Below are positions 22,701 to 32,863 of a stretch of 64,000 nucleotides of DNA, in pieces. This DNA comes from Leptodontidium sp. MPI-SDFR-AT-0119 (lineage: Eukaryota > Ascomycota > Leotiomycetes > Helotiales > Leptodontidiaceae): the NCBI GenBank assembly GCA_020726505.1, contig JAHLEZ010000009.1:1550001-1614000 (forward strand), read 5' to 3'. A model generated the notes under the pieces. That model made no database searches. It saw nothing but the letters and a program-made list of their open reading frames with translations, and had not been told where the DNA came from. A program made the position numbers and the translations under genes. Positions within the stretch are counted from its first letter, which is position 1. Each line of letters starts with the position of its first letter.

Positions 22701-25130
22701 TTAAGAAAGTGCTCGAATCAGTAGTCGCAGAAAGGATCTCATATACAATTAAAACGTATAACCTTCTCCTAACTAATTACTTTAGAGCTCGCAAGTAACG
22801 ATTAGCAAAACAAGTACTTATACTCTTATAAGAGTAAATATATACCGCCTAACGGGGTCGAAAGATTGTGAGCTTAGTCAGCTTCGATATAAAGGGCGCC
22901 TATAATAGAGTTTACAAAGAAAGGTTACTTTAAAGGATAAGAGCGAGAGGTATACTAAAGGAGCTTCTCTAATAAATAAAGGCATTCTACTCGAAACGCA
23001 TAGTAACGATCTAAATCAACGGATAGTCTATAGAGGTCCGAAGCCTACTATAAGCGGGCCTCCCTTAAGGCTCGCCCCTGTCTCTAATCTTATTTCTCTT
23101 CTTTAATACCGATCTTGTATAACGACGAATTAATAATCACAGAAAAGCGATAGTATTTGTTAATAACTTCATAATATAAGTCATAAGACCCACGGCACAA
23201 AGTAACCGGGAAGGCATTAAAGCTATTATTAACGAAGCCCTAAACTAAGAAAGAAGAAGCGAAGCGACGTTCGAGACGGAAAAAATAATAATTATACACT
23301 TTATTCGCAAATAACATAAGTTAAAGTCGAAGCCCTTTATTATTAAGGAACAAAGTATTTAACCAAAAGATTATGTCAAGATCCTCGAAGTCGTCATGGA
23401 CTCTAAGCTCAAGTATAAAAAGTATATTATAAGGGCAGCCTTTAAAGGCCTAAAAGTAGCCTTGGAGTTAAAGCGGCTTAAAGGTTTATTTCCCGCGACG
23501 GCGCGACAACTCTTCACTTCCACTGTCGCACTAGTAATAGACTATGCCTCTAATGTCTAGATATATACCTTTAAGAACAAGCTAGTAGGACCTATTAATA
23601 GGGTCTAAAAGATAAGAGCACAAGTAATCGTAGGAACGTTCCTTATAGTAATAACGAGCGTAATAGAAGTAGAGGCTTACATTGCCCCTACGCAAGATCG
23701 GTTCTAGAGACGGGCAATTAAATTATGAATAAACATTTACACCTTACTCGATACTAACCCGCTTCGCAGGAATACGTCTCGAATGCGAAAATTCAAAAGA
23801 CAACACCGCTCACTACTTTATTAAGTAACAGACGCACTTAAAGATATAATAATAGAGGACTTAAAAACGATTAACCCGTTCACACTAACACCCTAAAAGA
23901 AACAAATATAAACTATCTATAACGGAACAATAAAAGAAAGGATAAATATAAATTAAATAGTACGTATTACCGTAAGTAGCTCGGCGAGAAATAGTATAAT
24001 AAAAGTAAGCAAAGCTATCTAACTAGCGACGTTAGTACATAACAACCCGAGGCTCGAGACCTTTTCCTTTACCCTCGACATAAGATCAGAGCAAAACTTA
24101 TATTCTAAAGAACTAATAGCAATAGCGTAAGCGTTAAACTCGCTACTAAAGCTCAGATTTCGCAGTATCGCGTTATTAATAAGTAATAAAATAATAATAC
24201 TCACACTTAAGTAACCTCGTTAGTAGTCTAGGCAAAAGCACGTCTACTATATCTATAACTCTATTAGATTATTATAGAAAGAGGGAAACGTAATATTAAT
24301 TATATAGACCCCCTCAAGCGAAGAAAATGAACTCCTAAAGCTCGCTAAGGAGAAGTTAAGAAAGGCTACTTAATAAAACGTTACTTTATAAATATAAACT
24401 CCTAAAATATAATCGACAACTCTTAACGTAACACGATCTAAACTAGTCACTAATAAGAGCTTACTAAAAAATGTTAGAAAACATTCTAAAAGAGTTAACG
24501 TAACACTACTAAGTAAACATACGCGACAACTCTATAACAAACTAATATAAAAGGAAGCGAGCATCCTCGCTTAACTCAGAACTAATATAACAAGACTAAA
24601 CGCGTATCTCCACCGAATTAAAGTAACAGCGACAAATTAGTATATATATAAATAAGTAAGAGAAATAATAAAGTATTTCCTCTTTTAATATAAGTAATAA
24701 ACGGCGTATTAAGTGGAGATACTTCGATACACAGACACACTTAAAAGTAATATCTCCTTCTATTTAGGAAGGAAATCGCTATTAGATGACAAAGGCTAGA
24801 CTCCGAATATAAAGGCCGTTCGAGCAACGATACAATTCGCAATAGCCACCGGCCGACTCGACGCAAACCAACTACAAATAAGCCAAAGCACTTAACCCGC
24901 GACACCCGACCTAACTTATACCTATCACCTCGTGTCACAAATAACAAGCACCGCTTTAGTTACCGAAGATAAAATACTAAACACTTAAAGAATTGCCTTC
25001 AAGTTAGCCTACTAACAATACTACTAACCCACGAGAATCCGCAAAAAATAAGAAAGAAGAGGAAACATAAGCTAAAAAGGAACTCTATATAGGCTCGAAG
25101 GAGACTAGGGCAATTCTTAGGAAATATATT
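19798..25130 (+). mobile_element. RIP-degraded LINE, plus strand
   Basis: Conceptual translation of the plus strand gives an ORF1-like start (open 19798-20079), a Cys/His knuckle region near 20990-21080, and a reverse transcriptase near 22870-23200. The last shows SFDIKGAYNRV and GLP-stop-GSPLSLI, where the conserved Gln is now TAA. A C-terminal region near 24740-24880 reads LGRKSLLDDKG. CAA and CAG codons are almost entirely replaced by TAA and TAG, the expected product of C-to-T mutation at CpA. Hundreds of stops make it non-functional. Small open frames inside it (for example minus 21856-22059 and 24741-24947) are by-products. The 3' end lies near 25130, close to the GGGCGTAATA/(GT)n motif at 25169. 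Confidence 0.8.
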
Positions 25131-25168
25131 AGTAGATCAGTAATAGTTGCCCTCTCGGCTCAGCCGCC

Positions 25169-25200
25169 GGGCGTAATAAATTGTGTGTGTGTGTGAATCC
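25169..25200 (+). repeat. LINE 3'-terminal motif, copy 1 (GGGCGTAATA-(GT)n)
   Basis: GGGCGTAATAAATT followed by a GT run and GAATCCAT. A close copy lies at 29401-29440 in the same orientation. The likely meaning is a shared 3' terminus of two LINEs of one family in tandem; a long target duplication is an alternative. Confidence 0.6.
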
Positions 25201-25774
25201 ATAGAGGAAAATGCCGAAGAACAGCAAGAACAGCAAGAACGGTCCAAAAGGCAATTCGTTTGAATTGCTGAGCGAATCGAATGATAATGAGTCGATTGCT
25301 GTCGAGACTACGAGCGCCCGCGGGCGCCCTCTGAAGCGTACGCAACCGTTCGAACCCAACTCACCACCACGGGCGAAGCGGACGAACTCGACCAAAGCTA
25401 CGATACCCAGGCCAGCATCAGCAATATCAAGTTCCGATGAGTGGACGATGTCGATAAGGTACGGAGGGACGACACTTAGCTCAGAACACACTTTGATAGG
25501 GGAACGCTGTACGGAGAGCAGTGGTATCCTATGAGGGTCGATAGGGTGGCATATTACGAGGTAGCCACGGACGAGGTTGGCTGTACTCTCTTCGGCCGGT
25601 TGAATGGGGTCAAGGTTCATAAGATGCGGTGGCTCGGGAATGTATTTGTGGATAAGGAGTATCGCTCGATGGTGGTATATCTGGATACTAAGGAGGAGGT
25701 TAACAAACTCCTTACAAAGATAACTGTTACTATGGCCAACGGAGAGTGTGTATACACTCGCCCATTCGTCATAG

Positions 25775-25782
25775 GCCGTCAA
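25775..25782 (+). repeat. 8-bp target-site duplication of hAT element (left)
   Basis: GCCGTCAA here and again at 28978-28985 immediately flanks the hAT terminal inverted repeats. Eight-base duplications are diagnostic of hAT transposition. Confidence 0.95.
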
Positions 25783-28700
25783 TAGGTCTGGACAATGAAT
25801 AAATGAAAACACATTTTGACTTTCATCGTTCAATTCATTCTAACCTATAAAGTTCAGCGTTCAATTCAGTCTAATCTGAATAATTCAATGAATTTTCATT
25901 GAATTTCAATGAAAATATACCTAAAATCCCGTGATTTTCCCGTGCCGGATCAGACCACCTAGGAGACAGTGCGCGATGCGCCCACATTAAAATAAATCCT
26001 CCACAACGCACGTTTTTATGAAAACAACGAATTCAAGTTGCAGATTTGTCAATTAAGGTACGCCGAATCGAATGCACCTATTCCGAAGTCGTTTCTGTTG
26101 TTTGTTATAAAGATATATTAATGTTTATATTAGTGTCGTTTCTCGGATTCTCATTATGTAACGCGCCCATAACAGTCGACAGGGCAGATCCCCTATTAGA
26201 AGATCAACACCACCACCACCTTCGATTAGGAGAGCCTCTCCTCGACGACGACAAGCTGGCCTATTAGCGTATGGAGTGACTAGAATCGATGAGCCTATTG
26301 TCAACCCTCCACGAGTTCCTCGCACACCTTTAGCTCTCCGACGTGTTATACAGGATTCCTAAGATGACGACGTTATTATGGTTAATGATAGTTCACAAGC
26401 CGGAACAGCTTCGTAGGCTGTAAATCCAGTGGCAGATGCTACAGAGGACCCAGAATCTCTATCTAATGGACGTGAGCGTGCACGATATACTATCCCTACA
26501 ACTGTCGTCGTACGGAAAGACTCTCAAAAGAGTATTCGGAAAGCTCCTATTAAGTACTCTTGGACTTTATTTTATTATACTATATCTGAGCTCTCTTCAA
26601 TATGGTTAAAGAAGTTTAAGAAGGCTACGGAAGAGGTTTATGATCGCCTGTGGACGTGTAATTATTGTGAATGGAGCTCTAAGGATTCGCAAAGGCATAG
26701 AAACACTTTAGTTATAACAAACCACCTTTGCGACAAACACGAATTAACCAAAGCGAAGCATCAGGAGGGAGGCTATACGATTAAGAATAACGCTAAAGGA
26801 GGCGGTGGAGGAGATGGAGATATCTTACAATTTGTGTCGGAGAGAGCTCAAGTAATGGGGCCGGAAGAGGCTTGCTTACGGTTTGTTGTACAAACTAACT
26901 AGGCGTACTCTTTGATGGACGGTATACCGTGGCATGGTCTTTTTAAGGCTCTTGGTAAACTAGTACCTTTTATTCGTCGCCATACCTTTGATCGATACGC
27001 CCAAAAACGATTCAACGAAGTGCGAATTGAGTAAGCTTAACTGTTAGAGGAAACATGCGAATCTTGTGCTCTTACTTTCGACGGCTGGGGGTCACCAAAC
27101 CACAAAAACATAATCGCTGGACAAATCCATTGGATTGGGAAGAATAATTGGGTCCGGTATATCATGAACGCCGAATTTATAGAGGCAGTTTATAGTAAAA
27201 CCGGAGATGGGATAGTAGAGGTGTTTAGTGTGTCCCTCGGCGATGATATCAAAGAAATAGAGACGATTGAAACAAGTGGAGGCTCTATGATTCAAACTAC
27301 GATATCTGTTGGTTTAAAGGTCGCTCACAAAGTATTCGTAGTTGTAGGGGACAACGCTATTAACAACGACACCTTTTGTGATCACTTCTTGCGCAAATTA
27401 CAACTCCGGTTTGACCCTGATCCCCGACAACTTCTTAATCTCCCTCGCTGCAGATTTCAAGGCCGATCAAGTCGAATTAAGTGCTAGGCCCATATAAACG
27501 ACCTCGTCTGTAAATCAATTTACAAGACCTTGAGATGTGGCACCCGCGCAGACGCAGAGGCGCTAGTCAATTAAGTTGTGGAGGGAAATGCGGTTTTTCC
27601 ACTTACTCTTGCTACTCTCAGCGTTATTATAAAAGTACGGACTTTTGTACTATTTATTATAGGTAGTGACGAGCGTCGGAAATAGTGGACTGATATTTGC
27701 TCTACTTTTATTCCTCTTGACGTTAATACTCGGTGGAATTCCTTATATTTAATGATGAAAGTAGCCCGACAACACAAGGCAAATATCTCTCGATATAGTC
27801 AACTTCACGCCGTGTGTAAACACCTTATACTTTTGGAGTTAGATTGGGAGCTTTCCGAGCAAGTTGAACGTTGTATGTGGCCATTCTATAAGCGTACGCT
27901 CACAGTCTCAAAGATAGCTCCAAATCTTGATGGCTATATTGGAAGGATGTGGAATATGGCCGACCTTCTAGAAGACGTCTCTTCTGGTGGAGAGGCCTAT
28001 GGAGATATCTGTATTGATCTCCGACAAGCTTTTAACGCCGCTAAAGAGACTTTAAAGAAGTGGACTGATGAGATATTTGAATGCGACCTCTATTTTATAG
28101 CTCACGTGCTCAATCCTCGATACAAATTCTCCCTACTTCGAGCACAATATGGCGAGGACGCAGAAGATTTGATTCTACGAATCAAGGCATAGTTTAAAGA
28201 GAACTACCCTCATATAACAACTTTTGTTGTGGCGGCGCCATTAAATCAGGGAGAGCGACCTTCGCATATTGACTAACATGAGTGGCTTCTTTTACAACGC
28301 GCTAGAGAGCTTAATGTTATGCCTAATCAAGCTGATCTTATTACGGATTTTGATCGATATTTCAACGATCTAGTAGTTATTAATTAGGACTTAAGCGTGG
28401 AGGACTTCAATTTAAAGTGGTAGAAAGCTTCCGAATTCCAGTATCCTTTAGTCGCTAAAGCCGCCAGAGATCTGCTAGCTATTCCCAGCGCTGAAGTCGA
28501 TATTGAACGCTTGTTTTCTGAAGGTCGAGATGTAATAGGGATTCGCCGCATGGCTATAGACGCCGATACAATGAGGATTTTGCGTCTGCTGAAGAGCCAC
28601 TTTGATGCCCAAGACAAGGAAATCAGGGATCAAGCTAGAGCTCAATTGGAAGAGAAACAACGTGCGCATGGAGTGAGAAAAATTAACCAAGGAGCCAATC

Positions 28701-28977
28701 AGGAGCCTTAGAATTGAGCTTGATTAGCAAGTCAGAGCTTTCATTAAGTTGTGGAAACCATGTAATTTCGGGTGGGAAAGTGGATAAATATCCAAGGATC
28801 CAAGGCATGGGACCCCCCCCAAAATCACATATAAATAGACCTATTTTCAATGAACTGGACCCTCTTTTCATTGTTCGCTACCCCTAAGTTCAGCGTTCAA
28901 TTCAGCCACCCCTAATTCAGCTGAATGGATGAAAATTCGCCGAATTTTCACTTTCATTTATTCATTGTCCAGACCTA
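25783..28977 (+). mobile_element. hAT DNA transposon, decayed
   Basis: 3195 bp bounded by perfect terminal inverted repeats (TAGGTCTGGACAATGAATAA at the left, its inverse at the right) and an 8-bp duplication, GCCGTCAA. A subterminal motif, AGTTCAGCGTTCAATTCAG, occurs near both ends in the same orientation (about 25851 and 28890). The single transposase gene inside carries several stops, so the copy is non-autonomous. It sits within a LINE ORF1 fragment. Confidence 0.95.
26429..28711 (+). pseudogene. hAT transposase with BED finger and dimerisation domain, multiple stops
   Basis: The open blocks 26429-26902, 27164-27487, 27752-28192 and 28511-28711 together give a hAT transposase. A BED-type zinc finger (CNYCEWSSKDSQRHRN...HLCDKH) lies near 26650-26735. 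The catalytic core includes CALTFDGWGSPNHKN and VVVGDNAINN. The C-terminal hAT dimerisation domain reads FQYPLVAKAARDLLAIPSA and VDIERLFSEGRD. Stops at 26900, 27031, 27485, 28190 and 28385, plus a W-to-stop near 28423, interrupt it; several fit C-to-T or G-to-A change. Confidence 0.85.
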
Positions 28978-29400
28978 GCCGTCAACCTGCGCGATGCTAT
29001 CGCTGTCACCTTTATGGCCATCTACATTACCGTTGCCGAGCGCCAGCTCCGGTCTGTGGACAGTGCACTCCCGGGGCACGCGGCATCGACATGCACCTCG
29101 ACGACCTTTAAGTGCGCGGCGTGTGGTGGAAAGAGCGCCCACAAGGCAACGGATTCGGGGTGTCCAGAATATCGACGGGAGCTCGCCAAGTTACGACCGT
29201 CACCATTCGTACGACTAACGCTATCTATTCTAGCATATTTCGGTAGGCGAAGTTAAGTATAAGGGATAGAGAACGCTATAGAGAACAGACATTAGATCGC
29301 TACAGGTTTGATTGTGTAGAGCTTAGCACCGAGTTTAGACAATTCTAGTGTATGCTTAGCGGATCTTCGATAGCTGCCTGAGGGTTTCGCACCCTGTCTT

Positions 29401-29440
29401 GGGCGTAATAGAATTGTGTGTGTGTGTGTGTGAATCCATG
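29401..29440 (+). repeat. LINE 3'-terminal motif, copy 2
   Basis: GGGCGTAATAGAATT, then a longer GT run, then GAATCCATG. Near-identical to 25169-25200 apart from repeat length and one inserted G. Confidence 0.6.
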
Positions 29441-29970
29441 GAGATAAGTCAGAAGAGAGAAGCCAGAAGCCAGAAACAGTTGATATAAGGGCTCAAGGAG
29501 TTAAGAATTCACTTTGAGAAATGTACTTGTATATTAGTAACTATATGTGCAAAGGTGGAAGAGAATGCTAGAGAAATGGGTTTGTGAGGTACCGTATGTT
29601 CTTTGCTATTCTTACGTGTAAACAATGCTAATCATTTTTTCTCTCAAAGGACCTTCTTTCCTAGCACCTCTAAAGAACCAAAGCTGGTTCTCAATTCTAA
29701 TATAAATCTCGAAGAACGAGCTTGGCAATTTCGCTTCTTGTTTTGGTGAATTCATTGTAAGTACAGTGATTAGATATGCTCTCTGATGCCCATCAGACTT
29801 CATGGTCGCGCTGGTATACATGCATGGATGTTCATGCGCGTATTATCCAAAATTAGATCACTCCTCGCTTTACCCCGCTCTCATATCGTTTCACTGCTTC
29901 CAATCTTCCATAAAAATTCTCTCTACTTACCAAAAGTCATGTAGCACATTCTGACGAGAATCTAAAAAAG

Positions 29971-31056
29971 ATGACACTCCCGGAGATGGCGGACGCACTC
30001 CAGGCGCTAAGCCTTTCGGATCCAGAATATCTCCTGTTTAATCCCAACAATGAAAGTGCTTGGCTCCAAGAAAAGTTTGATGATATTCCCCGCTACCTGT
30101 TTCGAGTATTCACGCCAAAATCACGCGGTACGACTAACGAGTCATGGACAAAGTCAATGGACGCCACGGATAGAGCTCAGAATAGCAGAGTGGACATTTT
30201 TGCAAGAGAAAATAAGAAACGAGTGGCAAGCATGCCGAACAGGCATCTTCAGTGGTGGAGGGGTTGCGAGGATAATTTAATTTCATGGACTAGCTCACTG
30301 TTGTTTACACTCGTATATATATTTCACCTTCGCGCTAATTCCAACGATAGATCGACTTTCGACGACATTTATCTCTGTATTATTGACACGAATTAGTTTC
30401 CTAGAGCGGTTTTCCTTCGCGACAACGACCTCATCAAAACCTATTCTTCATTCGATAACGACCTAGCAAAGTTCCAAGGCCTCCGATTGAAGAAGGACTA
30501 GTACGTTGGAGAATATTTGTCGCAAGGTGCTTTGAAAATCGAAGGCAAGTGCCGAATAGTGTCTGCTCAGGCGATGATTGATAGAGGTTTATGTGACCTG
30601 CGGCACGAATTTGAGGAATTTTCGCACTGGAGCATCTCTCTTAAACCCCCTCGGGCGAAGCCTGTGGTAGAACTCCGCAATGTCTTATACCAAATGGAGC
30701 GCTCGGAAAAAAGCGACGGAAAGCTTCGAATAACCCTTGATATTACACAGGTCTTTGGATCGCGCTGGACACTACCTATGGCAGCTAATCTCGGAGATTT
30801 AGTCCCTACACTGGAAGAAGATATTATTGTACGGGCATTCAAAGCTAATTTCTTAACAGGTTCGCTTACTCTCTGTAAAATTAAATACAAGCTGATGCAT
30901 CTAGACGATGATAGAGAGAACTCTCCGCCACTGAAGACTAAAGTCAGAGCCTATGGTAGCTTGCCGGAGGTGGAACAATTTGGCAAGATTATGCGGGACG
31001 TTTACAAAAACTTTTGTGTAGAAAAACTCAGAAGTAAGCTTTCTATGGCTGACTGA
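29971..31056 (+). pseudogene. DUF7587-like fungal protein, two in-frame stops
   Basis: A single frame gives ~361 codons interrupted by TAG at 30394-30396 (IIDTN-stop-FPRAVFLRD) and TAG at 30499-30501 (LKKD-stop-YVGEYLSQG). The first is consistent with CAG-to-TAG. The sequence (YLFRVFTPKSRG, DIFARENKKRVAS, SWTSSLLFTLVYIFHLRA, GEYLSQGALKIEGKC) is a recurrent fungal module that I assign from memory to DUF7587. Its biochemical function is not known to me. It is followed by more decayed coding sequence on the same strand. Confidence 0.65.
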
Positions 31057-31089
31057 ATTTTGTTGCCGGAAGTCATCTCGAAAGACAAG

Positions 31090-31818
31090 TATTAATAAAG
31101 TATAGATCATATTGATAAGGCCGAGACACAACTTCGCCTTGCCGTGAGCTGCGCAATGAATCAGAGCCTGGTTCACCAAGATTCAGCCCTCTTGGACTGT
31201 GTCAATAAAGCTGTGGAGGATCGACTTGATATGGAAGCGGCCGTGAACGTGCAACTGCGGAAAATGGTTGGAGGACGAGCGTTTCATGACTCTACTGTTA
31301 GCCTTTGATAAGTACGTAGCTAGTAAGGAAACCCAAACAGCTCAAAATAAGAGGTCATCTTCCTATTCGGAATGTTCTTGTTTGTAAAAAACTACGAGTA
31401 CTTCTGTATGAACTTCTTGATGTCGGCGAGCGAATAGATATGACCAAAAATCTGCTGAGTCTTAACATGATCGAGAATCGCTGGTCTGCGAGAAGAGTGT
31501 ACCTTGTTGTTCAACTTAGCATACGGAAAGCGGTTTCGAAAGCGGTTTCTATGCATTAGCTTGAAAATATGCCAGTGGATACGACTGAAGGGGCACAGCT
31601 CCAAAGCGTACTACATTTCCTAGCTATTCTGGATACTAAGGATAATCGGCTGAGGAACGTTGTTACTTCTGCTACGAGGATTGGCAGAGCGGGACGGCAT
31701 GGTTCGACTGAGGTGTTGCAATCACTGGCTTCACGAAGACTGTCTCTCCAAGTCTGTCCTCGACGGTCGTTGTCCCACTTGTAGAATCTGGCTTGCCTCA
31801 CTAGATAGCAGCGTCTGA
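31090..31818 (+). pseudogene. Decayed continuation with RING-like C-terminus
   Basis: Fragments in more than one frame: about 31110-31290 (AETQLRLAVSCAMNQSL..., DRLDMEAAVNVQLRK), about 31470-31560 (SRIAGLREEYTLLFNLAYGK), and a C-terminal RING-like piece near 31700-31795 (CCNHWLHEDCLSKSV, RCPTCR) ending at TGA 31816. RING fingers bind zinc and are usually E3 ligases. These may be the distal exons of the gene that starts at 29971. Numerous stops and a frameshift make it non-functional. Confidence 0.45.
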
Positions 31819-31986
31819 GATATCTCGATCTCCAAGTAGTTGTTGGATGTAGGCATGACCGGGAGAAGTGAGGTGTATTTCGGCAAGGTAGGCGATGGCA
31901 CGGTGGCCTAGGTTGCCCCAGCTTGCGATGGGAGTAGGGAGGAGGGTGAGGAAGGTGAGGATGGGGAATAGAGATGATGGTTTCAT
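31801..31986 (-). pseudogene. S1/P1 nuclease, N-terminal fragment
   Basis: A 61-residue open piece has a clear signal peptide (MKPSSLFPILTFLTLLPTPIA) followed by SWGNLGHRAIAYLAE. In this family cleavage exposes an N-terminal Trp that helps bind the zinc cluster. The match ends at DISDAAI, where a TAG replaces the Trp codon expected next, and nothing downstream resembles the remaining ~230 residues. The fragment overlaps the end of the RING-like remnant tail to tail, which points to a rearrangement junction near 31800. Confidence 0.7.
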
Positions 31987-32863
31987 GATGTTCGCTTTGC
32001 TTGACAAGCCTTTGGGGAGCGCGGGGGAGCTGTGCTTTGGATTGAGAACAAGTAAAGTGTGGTTTAGGCCACATTGCCTAGAAATAGGTTTCAACTGCCT
32101 AAAACCAGTCAGTGGCAGACGCGCTCGCAGGCAAAAGTGCTTCCCACAATTATTATTGGTCACGCATGAGTGCCAGCCAGTTGGCGATCTGAAGGAATCG
32201 GGCGTAAAGTGGTGGCGGGAGCAGCCAAGCTTGGCGTTGAGAAGGCCTGGGAATTGCCGCGGCCGCCAGACATGGTCGGGGCGCAGTCGCGGTCTGAAAC
32301 TTGTGACGATCACCAGCTTGAAAGTTGCAGCCCATCACTAAGACACCAAATCGAAGAGCAAACTGCACGAGCTTTGGTTTGGTTAATACCCTGCGGAACA
32401 TCTTCCACGTTTCAACGATGGCCGCTGCAACATCGAAGCTCAGGCTTTTGAAGAGCCGCCCTCTTTGCATCATCTGCGCCAAACCGCAGGAGGCCGAAAT
32501 TATTGCCAAAACACTTGAAATTACAGAAGATCACATCTCTGGCCTCGACATCCCAGAGATTAATGATGGTCACAGCTTCTACCTCGGATCCTTTACGATC
32601 GGCGAAGGGAAAAAGAAGAGAAGCCTTGAATACTATGTTACAAGCAGTCTTCGGCAAGGCATTCAGGCTTTTGCAACTCATGCTAGTGTCCTATTTCATG
32701 TTCTGCGTCCACAATTTGCAGTACATGCCGGTGTCTGTGCTGGTTACCAGGCAAAAGGCATAAAGTAAGTTCACGAAAAATCCTGTCTTGTTGCAAAGAG
32801 TGTATCTGACTAGTTCATCCGTGCCAGGTGTAATGGCACGTGCCCTAGTGCTTACTCCCTGTA

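Larger units (their letters stand above)
25211..29256 (+). pseudogene. LINE ORF1 (Gag-like) fragment split by hAT insertion
   Basis: The first part is open at 25211-25534 (start MPKNSKNSKN, basic and Ser-rich) and continues in another frame at 25531-25782 (YYEVATDEVGCTLFGRL...), so it already has a frameshift near 25530. After removal of the hAT element and one copy of its 8-bp duplication, the frame continues from IGRQ into PARCYRCHLYGHLHYRC. A further Cys-rich knuckle, FKCAACGGKSAHKATDSGC, lies at about 29108-29165. The knuckles identify it as LINE ORF1. No ORF2 follows: the sequence runs within ~200 nt to the 3'-terminal motif at 29401, so this is an internally deleted copy. Confidence 0.75.

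Noticed and set aside
21856..24947. Small minus-strand ORFs at 21856, 24019 and 24741
   Set aside because: They lie in RIP-degraded LINE sequence and match its antisense; no independent coding signal.
25129..25833. 234-codon minus-strand open frame
   Set aside because: It lies opposite the LINE ORF1 fragment and crosses the hAT left end; no recognisable domain.
31556..32313. Long minus-strand frames extending the S1/P1 fragment on both sides
   Set aside because: Only residues after ATG 31986 match the family; the flanking codons are unrelated or lie in another frame.
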